Source: Compostibacter hankyongensis (GTDB lineage: Bacteria > Bacteroidota > Bacteroidia > Chitinophagales > Chitinophagaceae). Taken from it: a DNA stretch of 64,000 bases. A model generated the notes under the pieces. That model was not told the DNA's origin and did no database searches. It saw nothing but the letters and a program-made list of their open reading frames with translations. The DNA is taken from contig NZ_BAABFN010000022.1 in NCBI RefSeq assembly GCF_039541075.1, positions 62,001 through 126,000 of the forward strand. The letters are read 5' to 3'. Below, piece after piece: positions 34,273 to 42,421 of the stretch (position 1 is its first letter; the number at the start of each line of letters is the position of its first letter). Both the position numbers and the translations under genes were made by a program.

Positions 34273-36006
34273 ATGGCAGAAGTTATCCGTATGCCCCTGC
34301 TGAGTGACACCATGAAAGAAGGGGTAATCGCAGCATGGCACAAAAATGTAGGCGACGCCGTAAAGGCCGATGATGTTATCGCGGAAGTGGAAACAGATAA
34401 GGCTACCATGGAAGTAGTGCCCTATGTGGAAGGCACCTTGTTATATATAGGGCCCCAAAAAGGAGAAGCCGCCAAGGTCAACGAGGTCATCGCCGTAGTC
34501 GGCAAAAAAGGAGAAGATTACAAGTCCCTGCTCGAAAAAGAAGGCGGAGACGCTCCCGCTCCCAAGGCAGAAGCGCAGAGCGGAGAAGATTCCGGAAAGG
34601 GAAAAGAGGAAAAGAAAGCTCCGGAAGAACAAACGGAAGCCGCTGAGGAAAAGCCGGAAGAGAAAGCGGCAGCCCCGAAAAAGGACGATGCCGCCCTGAA
34701 AGCAGCCATGAAGGAGGTAACGGTAGTGCGCATGCCCCTGCTCAGCGACACCATGAAGGAAGGGAAGATCGTGTCCTGGCTGAAAAATGAGGGCGACCAG
34801 GTCAGCTCCGACGACGTGCTGGCCGAGGTGGAAACGGATAAGGCTACCATGGAGGTAGTAGGATATGCAGACGGTACCCTTCTCCATATCGGCGTAAAAG
34901 CCGGGGAAGCGGCCAAGGTCAACGACATCATTGCCATCGTCGGCAAAAAGGGCACCGACATACAACCTATCCTGGATGCGGAAAGCAGCCAGGGAGGAGG
35001 AAACGAAGACGCCGGAAAAGCAGAGGGGTCCGGCGCTGAAGACGCCGGGAAAAAGGCCGCTGAAGAAACAGCCACACCGGCGGCTGCTCAAAAAAGCGCG
35101 GCTCCAGCAGCTGCGCCCGCCGCAGGAAAAGATACCGACGGACGCATGAAGGCTTCGCCCCTGGCCCGGAAGCTGGCCGAAGAAAAAAATATAGACCTCT
35201 CCCAGGTACAGGGCACCGGCGACGGCGGCCGTATCATCAAAAGGGATGTGGATCAGTTTACACCGGGGGCAGCTTCCGCGCAGCAGGGCGCTCCCGCTGC
35301 CGCGGCTCCTGTCGCGTCCGGGCAGGAAGGTCATACCGATATCCCGCTGAGCCAGATGCGCAGAACCATCGCCCGGCGCCTCGGCGAAAGCAAGTTCAAC
35401 GCTCCCCATTTTTATCTCACCATCGAGGTGAACATGGACAATGCGATAGCCGCCCGCAAGGCCATGAACGAAGTATCGCCGGTAAAGATATCGTTCAACG
35501 ATATGACCATCAAGGCCGCCGCCATGGCGCTGCGCCAGCATCCCTATGTCAACAGCAGCTGGATGGGCGATTTTATCCGCCAGAACAAACATATCCATAT
35601 CGGCTCTGCCGTTGCCGTAGAAGAAGGGCTGATCGTTCCCGTGATCCGCTTTGCCGATCAGCTGGGCCTCAGCCAGATCGCTGCAACCGCCCAGGCGCTA
35701 TACGAAAAAGTACGCAACAAAAAGCTGCAGCCCGAGGATTACAGCGGCAATACCTTTACCATCTCCAACCTGGGTATGATGGGCATCGAAGAGTTTACCG
35801 CCATCATCAACCCGCCGGATTCCTGCATCCTGGCCGTAGGGGCTATTAAGGAAACCGTAGTGGCAGACAAAGGCGTTTTCAAAACCGCCAATATCATGAA
35901 GCTCACCATGAGCTGCGACCACCGCGTGGTAGACGGAGCCGTAGGCGCCCGCTTCCTGCAGACCCTTAAGGTCTACCTGGAGAATCCCGTGACCATGCTT
36001 GTATAG
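34273..36006 (+). CDS. Pyruvate dehydrogenase complex E2, dihydrolipoyl acetyltransferase
   Basis: This 577-residue E2 protein transfers acetyl groups from lipoyl-lysine to CoA. Two lipoyl domains (about 1-80 and 152-230) each carry the lipoylation motif ETDKATMEV. Ala/Glu/Lys-rich linkers follow each. The peripheral-subunit-binding domain is at about 293-328 (ASPLARKLAEEKNIDLSQVQ, GTGDGGRI). The catalytic domain (about 355-577) has IPLSQMRRTIARRL, FNDMTIKAAAMAL, FTISNLGMMG and the active-site DHRVVDGA near residue 548. The E1 and E3 genes are not adjacent in this window. The substrate could in principle be another 2-oxo acid, but the two-lipoyl layout fits the pyruvate complex. Confidence 0.93.
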   Translation: MAEVIRMPLLSDTMKEGVIAAWHKNVGDAVKADDVIAEVETDKATMEVVPYVEGTLLYIGPQKGEAAKVNEVIAVVGKKGEDYKSLLEKEGGDAPAPKAEAQSGEDSGKGKEEKKAPEEQTEAAEEKPEEKAAAPKKDDAALKAAMKEVTVVRMPLLSDTMKEGKIVSWLKNEGDQVSSDDVLAEVETDKATMEVVGYADGTLLHIGVKAGEAAKVNDIIAIVGKKGTDIQPILDAESSQGGGNEDAGKAEGSGAEDAGKKAAEETATPAAAQKSAAPAAAPAAGKDTDGRMKASPLARKLAEEKNIDLSQVQGTGDGGRIIKRDVDQFTPGAASAQQGAPAAAAPVASGQEGHTDIPLSQMRRTIARRLGESKFNAPHFYLTIEVNMDNAIAARKAMNEVSPVKISFNDMTIKAAAMALRQHPYVNSSWMGDFIRQNKHIHIGSAVAVEEGLIVPVIRFADQLGLSQIAATAQALYEKVRNKKLQPEDYSGNTFTISNLGMMGIEEFTAIINPPDSCILAVGAIKETVVADKGVFKTANIMKLTMSCDHRVVDGAVGARFLQTLKVYLENPVTMLV

Positions 36007-36019
36007 CCAACTTTTAACG

Positions 36020-36397
36020 ATGGAAACCGACCTGACCGCAAAAACCACGCTCGTACTGGGAGCTTCCCCCAACCCACAGCGCTACAGCTACCTGGCGGTG
36101 AGGAATCTGCGGGCAAAAGGCATCCCTGTCATTGCGGTGGGTAAACGGTTGGGAGAAGTAGCGGATATATCGCTGCAAACCACCTTTCCTTCCGGAAAAA
36201 ACGTACATACGGTAACGTTATATCTCAACGCTGCCAATCAGCAACCCTACGAAACGGCTATCCTGGACCTCCGTCCCCAAAGGATCATCTTCAACCCCGG
36301 AGCCGAAAACCCCGGCTTCGCCGCCCGCGCCCGCAAAGCCGGCATACAGACCATGGAAGCCTGCACCCTGGTACTGCTCAGCACCGGGCAATACTGA
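36020..36397 (+). CDS. CoA-binding protein (YccU-like)
   Basis: This 125-residue protein has a Rossmann-like CoA-binding domain. It starts at the ATG at 36020, and a frame opening at 35999 would overlap the E2 gene. Features are TTLVLGASPNPQRYSYLAV (about 10-28, dinucleotide-type loop), AKGIPVIAVGKRLGEV, VTLYLNAANQQPY and PQRIIFNPGAENPGFAARAR, with a terminal C-T-L motif (MEACTLVLLSTGQ). It is a small stand-alone member of the CoA-binding family, whose role is not settled. It lies 13 bases after the E2 gene and may be cotranscribed with it. Confidence 0.85.
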   Translation: METDLTAKTTLVLGASPNPQRYSYLAVRNLRAKGIPVIAVGKRLGEVADISLQTTFPSGKNVHTVTLYLNAANQQPYETAILDLRPQRIIFNPGAENPGFAARARKAGIQTMEACTLVLLSTGQY

Positions 36398-36452
36398 TTC
36401 CCTCGCTTAACAAAGCCATAACAAGTTTCGTATTCCTTTTCTTCGTACATTA

Positions 36453-36468
36453 GGATAATTTTTTATCC
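36453..36468. promoter_or_regulatory. Short AT-rich palindrome before the YkuK gene
   Basis: GGATAA and TTATCC flank four T residues, 35 bases before the ATG at 36504. It could be an operator or be coincidental in AT-rich DNA. Confidence 0.2.
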
Positions 36469-36503
36469 ATTATACCATCTGATCATTAAAAAACAATTAA
36501 CAG

Positions 36504-36977
36504 ATGAACTGGAGAAGATTCAATGGTGAGCAGCTGCGGCTGCCCATAAAAGAAGAAGTCAGACGGGCCATTGTCCGCGAAACGGGCAAGGGCTACCATC
36601 TGAAAGTCTGCATCGGCACCGACTCACAGGTCAAAGGAGCCGAAACAGAATTTGCTACCGTTATCGTATTCCTGCGGGAAAAGCACGGCGGGTTTATGTT
36701 TATCCACAACGAAAAAACGCTGCAGCAATTCAGCATCAAGGAACGGATGCTGGTGGAGGTGGCCAGGAGCATCGAAACGGCTTACGAGCTGTGCGATCTC
36801 TTTACGGAATATGATGTGGATATGGAGGTGCATGCCGACATCAACACCAATCCCCATTTCAAAAGCAACGAGGCCCTTCGGGAAGCGATGGGATACATCC
36901 TCGGTATGGGCTTTGCCTTCAAGGCCAAACCCGATGCTTTTGCCAGCAGCTGCTGCGCCGATAAAATGGTGAACTGA
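36504..36977 (+). CDS. YkuK-family RNase H-like protein (DUF458)
   Basis: This 157-residue protein resembles Bacillus YkuK/DUF458 proteins, which are predicted to have an RNase H-like fold. Features are HLKVCIGTDSQVKG (about 32-45, first acidic position of the fold), FATVIVFLREKHGGFMFI, VEVARSIETAYELCDL and VDMEVHADINTNPHFKSN (about 111-128, further acidic residues). Function is unproven. It stands alone and is convergent with engB. A short perfect hairpin without T-run (37008-37014 with 37022-37028) lies just after its stop. Confidence 0.82.
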   Translation: MNWRRFNGEQLRLPIKEEVRRAIVRETGKGYHLKVCIGTDSQVKGAETEFATVIVFLREKHGGFMFIHNEKTLQQFSIKERMLVEVARSIETAYELCDLFTEYDVDMEVHADINTNPHFKSNEALREAMGYILGMGFAFKAKPDAFASSCCADKMVN

Positions 36978-37048
36978 GCCGCTGCTCCCGCCGCTATCTT
37001 CCCTTGGGTTGTGCCGCTACCGCACAACGGTAAACCTGTCTCCCCTTT

Positions 37049-37666
37049 TCAGCTCCCCCTGGCAATAGCCCCGAAACGGATATTGAGCTCCCCGATATAT
37101 TCCAGAAGCGCTTCCCGGCCGCTGCGCTTTACCGCCGAGGTGACAAAATGCGGCGGCAGGAATTCCCAGTCTTCCTTTAGCTTATTCAGAAAAGCTTTTA
37201 CATTCCGCGAGGTAACCAGCTGGGTATTTTTATCCGATTTGGTGAACACCAGGCTGAACGGAACTTCCCATTCCCCCAGCTGCCTGATGAACGACAGATC
37301 GGCCTCCTGCGGCGTAAGACGGCTGTCCAGCAGCACAAACACACAACCCAGGTTGGAACGGTTGCGCAGGTACTCCCCGCTCATCTTGCTCCACTGCTCC
37401 CGCTGCTGCCGCGCCACCTTGGCGAAGCCGTAACCCGGCAGATCCACGAGGTACCAGGCCTCGTTGATCAGGAAATGATTGATGGTCTGCGTCTTCCCGG
37501 GAGTACCGCTCACCTTGGCCAGTCGGGTCCGGTCTGTCAGCATATTGATCAGCGTGGATTTCCCGACGTTGGAACGGCCGATAAAAGCATATTCCGGCTT
37601 ATCCGGCGGGGGGGATTTCCGCCAGTCCGTATTACTGATGATATAGGTTGCGCTCTGAATGATCAT
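37049..37666 (-). CDS. engB: Ribosome biogenesis GTPase EngB/YsxC
   Basis: This 205-residue GTPase takes part in large ribosomal subunit assembly. The G motifs are complete: G1 GRSNVGKST (about 30-38), G2 region GTPGKTQTIN (about 55), G3 DLPGYGFAK (about 73-81), G4 TKSDK (about 142) and G5 TSAVKRSG (about 175). The ATG at 37666 is used; an upstream frame to 37702 is not conserved in the family. Divergent from ubiE with 58 bases between the starts. Confidence 0.95.
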   Translation of the reverse strand: MIIQSATYIISNTDWRKSPPPDKPEYAFIGRSNVGKSTLINMLTDRTRLAKVSGTPGKTQTINHFLINEAWYLVDLPGYGFAKVARQQREQWSKMSGEYLRNRSNLGCVFVLLDSRLTPQEADLSFIRQLGEWEVPFSLVFTKSDKNTQLVTSRNVKAFLNKLKEDWEFLPPHFVTSAVKRSGREALLEYIGELNIRFGAIARGS

Positions 37667-37710
37667 AATGGCTTCGAAGTGCCGGTCCGTACTGCTGAGC
37701 AACTATTCCC

Positions 37711-37718
37711 TATCTTTG
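37711..37718 (+). promoter_or_regulatory. Putative -7 box of ubiE-porT
   Basis: TATCTTTG is a full match to TAnnTTTG and ends only 6 bases before the ubiE ATG at 37725, so the transcript would be leaderless or nearly so. Confidence 0.55.
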
Positions 37719-37724
37719 CGGCCT

Positions 37725-38468
37725 ATGCCAGAGGAAACAGCGCAGCAAACGGTCCCGTACCGGGAGTCAAATTTAAGCAAGAAGGAACAGATTGCCCAGA
37801 TGTTTAACCGGATTGCGTTCCGGTACGACTTCATGAATCATTTTCTTTCGCTGGGGATCGACCGCACCTGGAGGAAAAAGGCCATCCGGATGCTCCGGGA
37901 AGACCATCCCCGGCAGGTGCTGGACGTGGCCACCGGCACCGGCGACCTGGCCATCCTGATCCGGCAGATGCTGCAGCCCGAAAAAGTAACGGGCGTGGAT
38001 ATTTCCGAAGGCATGCTGGAGCTGGGACGGAAAAAGATCCGGGAGCAGGGAATGGAAGATGCCGTTCACCTGCAGCAGGGCGACAGCGAAGCGCTGCCCT
38101 TCCCCGATGCCGCCTTCGACGCGGTGACCGCCGCCTTCGGCGTGCGGAACTTCGAGCACCTCGAACAAGGCCTTTCCGAGATGCGGCGCGTGCTGAAGCC
38201 GGGGGGCAAGGCCGTGATCCTGGAATTCTCGAAACCGTCAATTTTCCCGGTAAAACAATTATTTAACCTGTATTTTCGTTTTATAACACCGAATATCGGC
38301 AAATGGGTGGCCAGGAGCAGGGAAGCCTATGCTTATCTGCCCGAATCGGTAGCCGCCTTTCCACAGGGCGCCGAAATGATCGGCATCCTGAAAAAAACGG
38401 GTTACAGCAACGCAACATGTACGCCTCTCACCTTCGGCATATGCTCGGTCTATTATGCCGTAAACTGA
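37725..38468 (+). CDS. ubiE: Demethylmenaquinone/ubiquinone methyltransferase
   Basis: This 247-residue SAM-dependent methyltransferase carries out the last step of menaquinone synthesis. The N-terminal MFNRIAFRYDFMNHFLSLGI signature is at about 26-45. SAM motifs are VLDVATGTGDLAILI (about 66-80), VTGVDISEGMLELGRKK (about 88), GDSEALPFPDAAFDAVTAAF (about 117) and VLKPGGKAVILEFS (about 157). The ATG at 37725 matches the promoter position and family length; the frame's extension to 37659 overlaps the engB start. The downstream porT start lies inside its 3' end. The ubiE-porT order is, as I recall, seen in other Bacteroidota. Confidence 0.96.
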   Translation: MPEETAQQTVPYRESNLSKKEQIAQMFNRIAFRYDFMNHFLSLGIDRTWRKKAIRMLREDHPRQVLDVATGTGDLAILIRQMLQPEKVTGVDISEGMLELGRKKIREQGMEDAVHLQQGDSEALPFPDAAFDAVTAAFGVRNFEHLEQGLSEMRRVLKPGGKAVILEFSKPSIFPVKQLFNLYFRFITPNIGKWVARSREAYAYLPESVAAFPQGAEMIGILKKTGYSNATCTPLTFGICSVYYAVN

Positions 38469-39148
38469 TCCCCGCACTCCTGCTGCTGGGTTCCGCCGGG
38501 GCGCTGCATGCCCAAAGCGATTACCTGAACCTGGCCAATCACGACGACCAGCCTTATTATTTCGGGATCACCCTGGGATACAACCAATCCTATTACAAGC
38601 TGGAGCATGCCGACAAATTTATTCATGACGACAGCGTGCTGCTGGTGGAGCCCCTGCACAGCCAGGGCTTTAACCTGGGCCTGCTGGGCAATATGCGGAT
38701 CAACAAAAAGCTGGACCTGCGCTTCAACCCCAACCTCGTCTTTGCCGACAAGGGCCTGCATTATCTCTTTAAAACGGATTCGCTGGTAGAGGATAAAAAC
38801 ATTCCTTCTATCCTCCTTAGCTTTCCGCTGCAGCTAAAGCTGAAATCCGACCGGATCGGGAACTTCCGTTTTTATGTAATAGGAGGACTTAAGTTTGATT
38901 ACGACCTGGCTGCCAATACGCAGGCACGCCGGGAATATGATATCGTCAAGGCCAACAAGCTCGATTACGGGTATGAGGCAGGACTGGGGTTCGAATTTTA
39001 TTTCCCCCATTTTATCTTCTCCCCGGAGATCAAGCTCAGCAATGGCTTCAGCAATATCCAGATCCGGGAGCCGGAAAATCCTTATTCCAATATCATCGAA
39101 CGGCTGATTTCCCGCATCATCGTTTTTTCCATCCACCTGGAAGGCTAA
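38417..39148 (+). CDS. porT: PorT-family outer-membrane protein of the type IX secretion/gliding system
   Basis: This beta-barrel protein has about 243 residues, with a signal peptide ending near ALHAQ (hydrophobic core LIPALLLLGSAGALHA). Features fitting PorT are YYFGITLGYNQSYYKL (about 47), FNLGLLGNMRINKKLDLRFN (about 82), LRFNPNLVFADKGLHY, FRFYVIGGLKFDYDLA (about 152) and FSPEIKLSNGFSNI (about 200). PorT is needed for secretion through the type IX system in related bacteria. The start is the ATG at 38417 or 38441, both inside the ubiE 3' end (overlap of 28-52 bases). The rest of the secretion machinery is not in this window. Confidence 0.85.
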   Translation: MYASHLRHMLGLLCRKLIPALLLLGSAGALHAQSDYLNLANHDDQPYYFGITLGYNQSYYKLEHADKFIHDDSVLLVEPLHSQGFNLGLLGNMRINKKLDLRFNPNLVFADKGLHYLFKTDSLVEDKNIPSILLSFPLQLKLKSDRIGNFRFYVIGGLKFDYDLAANTQARREYDIVKANKLDYGYEAGLGFEFYFPHFIFSPEIKLSNGFSNIQIREPENPYSNIIERLISRIIVFSIHLEG

Positions 39149-39178
39149 ACGCTGCCTGCTGATCATTCCGCACCCGGC

Positions 39179-40924
39179 TTAATAGTCATATATCCGCCGG
39201 CCGAGGTTCCACCGCAGCGCGGCGCTGAAGAAGTTGGTCTCGCTCCGCTTCCCTTCTTCAGGATAATAGGTTTTATATGCGCCCCCCGTTTTCCGGGTCT
39301 GGAAAGAAAGGTCCACAAAAAGATTATCCCTTACTTCGTAAGAAGCCAGCAGCAGCACATTCAGGGTGCGTGACTTCAGCCCTTGCCCTATCGTATTGCC
39401 ATACTCCTTTTCCCGGGTTTTGTAGTCCATAAAGATATTGCTTCCGTAGTTGGTGCCCGGGTAATCCAGCCCCTGATCCCCATAGATACCCCTGGCTTCG
39501 AGATACAGCTTCTTTACGGGCTGGTAGCGGACTATGCCGATAAATTCGGCGAAATTGGCTCCCCAGGGATGCGCCAGCGGCTGGTTGTAATGGGTGTAGT
39601 TGGCTACGGAGTCCCCGTGGGTATACGTGTACGGGCGTACGACGTTGACCTCACCCTGCAGATCGAGGTTAGGCACATTGAAGGCGTCCACATATTTGCC
39701 GCCCAGCTGCAGTCCCCACTTGTTGCCCCACCAGCCCCGGTTACCAAAGAATTCCTTCACCTTCAGCTCGTTCAGGAAAAACTGGGAATAAAACTGGAAG
39801 TGGTGCGCTACGTTGGCCTTGGCATCCAGCCCCACGATAACCTTATCCGGGCTGCCCACCATCTGCTCTATGGCCCGGTAGAAGATAATCGGGTTCAGGT
39901 ACTGGAACTCAAAATGATCTTTCCGGGAAAACACCACACTTTCAAAAGCCCCTACGTTCAGCCAGCGGGTAAGGTTTACACCCAGGTGGTGCATGGCCAT
40001 GTACTTCTTGGGCCGCAGGAAATCGCCTTCGCCACGCGGATACTGGGATATCAGCTCGGCAAAAATATTTTCATAGTCGAGCTTCCAGATACGGGTATGC
40101 AGCTTCAGGTAAAGGTAATTGGCCGCGTTGGTGCTCAGCAGCAGGCTGCGGTAACCATCCCCGATAAAATTATTGCCATACCCGAACTGCACGTCTATGT
40201 ATTTCGTCACACCGAAGCTGACATAGCCTGCGGCATTGAAGTAATCATAACCGCCCGAACGGTTCTTTATATTTTTATAGTAGCCGATACCCGGCACAGC
40301 CTGCCATTTATCAATCCGGTCCTGCATAAAAAAGGGAGGCCGTTCCTGGTTTTCCGACAGCATGGCGTAAAAGCCCACCTTATCGGCGATACGCCCGCGT
40401 ACCTCAAGACCCCGGGTATTGATATACAGGGCTTCATCGTTATTGCTTTCCTTGCCGATCTGCAGCAGCAGCAGGGGATTCACCGCAAGATAAAAGTCGG
40501 GAACATTTACTTCGTAAAGGTTGGTCTTGTTCTTGTAAAATGTTTTCACCCAGGGCACACGGCTGGGCTCAAAGCTCAGCGAATCGGGCGCCCATTCGCC
40601 GTTATCAGCCAGGAGCTTCCTCAGGTTATAACGGTCTATTTCCGAAAGGCCGGTGGTAACCCAGTAAGGATGTTCTACGCTGCTGATGATGGAGGGATCC
40701 TTTGCGGCCAGACTGTCTACCGCCAGCGCATAGGCCACGGCCGCACGGCGGGATATGGGCTTGATGCCGCTGCTGAATTGCTCCGGAAAAAGGCCGGATT
40801 TGATCTCCAGCCGGTCCAGCACCGGATAATCCTTGCTGCCGAAAGGGATGTCGGTAGACTGTCCGAAGGCGGTAACGGTCAGCAGCAATGCAAACAGGGT
40901 AATACCCCATCGTAGAAATGCCAT
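39179..40924 (-). CDS. RemB-like outer-membrane beta-barrel protein (capsule-assembly Wzi-like)
   Basis: This 581-residue protein has a signal peptide (LFALLLTVTAFGQ). The body has alternating amphipathic strands and ends in an aromatic residue (LRWNLGRRIYDY), as outer-membrane barrels do. Its length and segments such as LYINTRGLEVRGRIADKVGF, VQFGYGNNFIGDGYRSLLLS and WLNVGAFESVVFSRKDHFEF resemble RemB of gliding Bacteroidota and the Wzi-like capsule-assembly family. A role in gliding or surface polysaccharide is inferred from that resemblance. Convergent with porT, 30 bases apart. Confidence 0.7.
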   Translation of the reverse strand: MAFLRWGITLFALLLTVTAFGQSTDIPFGSKDYPVLDRLEIKSGLFPEQFSSGIKPISRRAAVAYALAVDSLAAKDPSIISSVEHPYWVTTGLSEIDRYNLRKLLADNGEWAPDSLSFEPSRVPWVKTFYKNKTNLYEVNVPDFYLAVNPLLLLQIGKESNNDEALYINTRGLEVRGRIADKVGFYAMLSENQERPPFFMQDRIDKWQAVPGIGYYKNIKNRSGGYDYFNAAGYVSFGVTKYIDVQFGYGNNFIGDGYRSLLLSTNAANYLYLKLHTRIWKLDYENIFAELISQYPRGEGDFLRPKKYMAMHHLGVNLTRWLNVGAFESVVFSRKDHFEFQYLNPIIFYRAIEQMVGSPDKVIVGLDAKANVAHHFQFYSQFFLNELKVKEFFGNRGWWGNKWGLQLGGKYVDAFNVPNLDLQGEVNVVRPYTYTHGDSVANYTHYNQPLAHPWGANFAEFIGIVRYQPVKKLYLEARGIYGDQGLDYPGTNYGSNIFMDYKTREKEYGNTIGQGLKSRTLNVLLLASYEVRDNLFVDLSFQTRKTGGAYKTYYPEEGKRSETNFFSAALRWNLGRRIYDY

Positions 40925-41006
40925 ATTTTGAATTTAAATCTAAAACGGAAAGCAACGGCGGCAACGATAATACGGCCGGTTGCCGGGGTTTTCTTATTTT
41001 TACTGC

Positions 41007-42350
41007 ATGCAAAGATATCTTATAAAAAACGCATTTATTGTCAACGAAGGTAACATTATGCCCGGAGATGTGCTCATCGAGGAGGAACGCATCGTCCGCA
41101 CAGGCCCGCAGCTCAATCCACCGGGCAGCTTCGAAGAGATCAACGCGGAGGGCCTTTACCTGCTTCCGGGGGTCATTGACGACCAGGTACATTTCCGCGA
41201 ACCGGGGCTCACCCACAAGGCCTGTATCTACAGCGAAGCGCGCGCTGCAGTGGCCGGAGGCGTCACCAGCTTCATGGAGATGCCCAATACCCGGCCGCCG
41301 GCGCTTACACAAGCCCTGCTGGAAGAAAAATACGACATCGGCGCGGCCACCTCGCTGGCCAACTATTCCTTCTTCATGGGCGTATCCAACGACAACGCGG
41401 AAGAGGTCATCAAAACCAATGCCAAAAAGCGCTCTGTATGCGGCGTAAAGGTGTTCATGGGGTCTTCCACGGGCAACATGCTGGTCGATAACCTGCTTAC
41501 GCTGGAGAAGATCTTTTCGGAGACGGAGCTGCTTATCGCCACCCATTGCGAAAACGAACAGATCATCCGCAATAATCTCCAACGGATAACGGCAGAAAAA
41601 GGAGAAGAGCGTCTGACTGCGGCAGATCACCCCCTCATCCGGGATGAAGCGGCTTGTTTTGAGTCCTCTTTCCTGGCCGTGCAGCTGGCCAAGAAATTCG
41701 ATACCCGCCTGCATATCCTGCATATTACGACGGCCGAAGAGCTGCAGCTCTTCGGCAACATGCTGCCCCTGGCCGATAAACGGATCACCGCTGAAGTATG
41801 CGTGCATCATCTCCATTTTACGTCAGATGACTATGCCGCCCTGGGCAACCGGATCAAGTGTAATCCCGCCATCAAGGCCCCCCGGCACCGCGAGAAGCTC
41901 TGGGAAGCCCTGCTGGACGACCGGCTGGATGTGATCGCCACGGACCATGCCCCCCATACCGCCGAAGAAAAACAGCAGCCCTACCCTTCCGCACCCGCGG
42001 GCCTGCCCCTGGTACAACACGGCCTGCTGCTCATGCTTGAATATGTAAAAAAAGGCAGCATCCCCCTGGAGAAGGTGGTGGAAAAGATGTGTCATGCCCC
42101 GGCCGTCTGCTTCAAAATACGCGACCGCGGATATATCCGTGAGGGTTATTATGCGGACCTGGTGCTGGCAGACCTGGGCGGCTCCACTTCCGTAACACCG
42201 GAAAACCTGTACTACAAATGCAAATGGAGTCCCTTTGAAGGCCATGATTTTCCTGCGGCCATCCATACCACCTTTGTAAACGGGTATCCGGTATATGGAA
42301 AAAACGGCTTTGATGAATCTAAAAAGGGTAAGCGGCTGGCTTTCCTTTAA
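41007..42350 (+). CDS. pyrC: Dihydroorotase
   Basis: This 447-residue enzyme of the amidohydrolase superfamily closes carbamoyl-aspartate to dihydroorotate in pyrimidine synthesis. Metal-binding motifs are DDQVHFREPG (about 58-67), the lysine position in VCGVKVFMGSSTGNM (about 148, carbamylated Lys), ATHCENEQ (about 180), LHILHITTAEEL (about 237) and ATDHAPHTAEEK (about 311). This layout is that of the allantoinase-like dihydroorotase type II common in Bacteroidota. An allantoinase function is the main alternative. The start is the ATG at 41007. Confidence 0.9.
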   Translation: MQRYLIKNAFIVNEGNIMPGDVLIEEERIVRTGPQLNPPGSFEEINAEGLYLLPGVIDDQVHFREPGLTHKACIYSEARAAVAGGVTSFMEMPNTRPPALTQALLEEKYDIGAATSLANYSFFMGVSNDNAEEVIKTNAKKRSVCGVKVFMGSSTGNMLVDNLLTLEKIFSETELLIATHCENEQIIRNNLQRITAEKGEERLTAADHPLIRDEAACFESSFLAVQLAKKFDTRLHILHITTAEELQLFGNMLPLADKRITAEVCVHHLHFTSDDYAALGNRIKCNPAIKAPRHREKLWEALLDDRLDVIATDHAPHTAEEKQQPYPSAPAGLPLVQHGLLLMLEYVKKGSIPLEKVVEKMCHAPAVCFKIRDRGYIREGYYADLVLADLGGSTSVTPENLYYKCKWSPFEGHDFPAAIHTTFVNGYPVYGKNGFDESKKGKRLAFL

Positions 42351-42421
42351 AAACGCCGAGGGCGCACTGCCGGAGCGGGGAAGCGGCAATCGTGTTTTCA
42401 CCAAAGGTAATTACAGGCGCC

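Noticed and set aside
37008..37028. Terminator between the YkuK gene and engB
   Set aside because: The 7-bp stem is perfect but no T-run follows on either strand.
39383..40915. A 510-codon open frame antisense to the RemB-like gene, and similar long antisense frames at 22406-23680, 1025-2371 and 48785-50266
   Set aside because: They mirror the coding frames of well-supported genes, have unlikely composition and no domain, start signal or promoter of their own.
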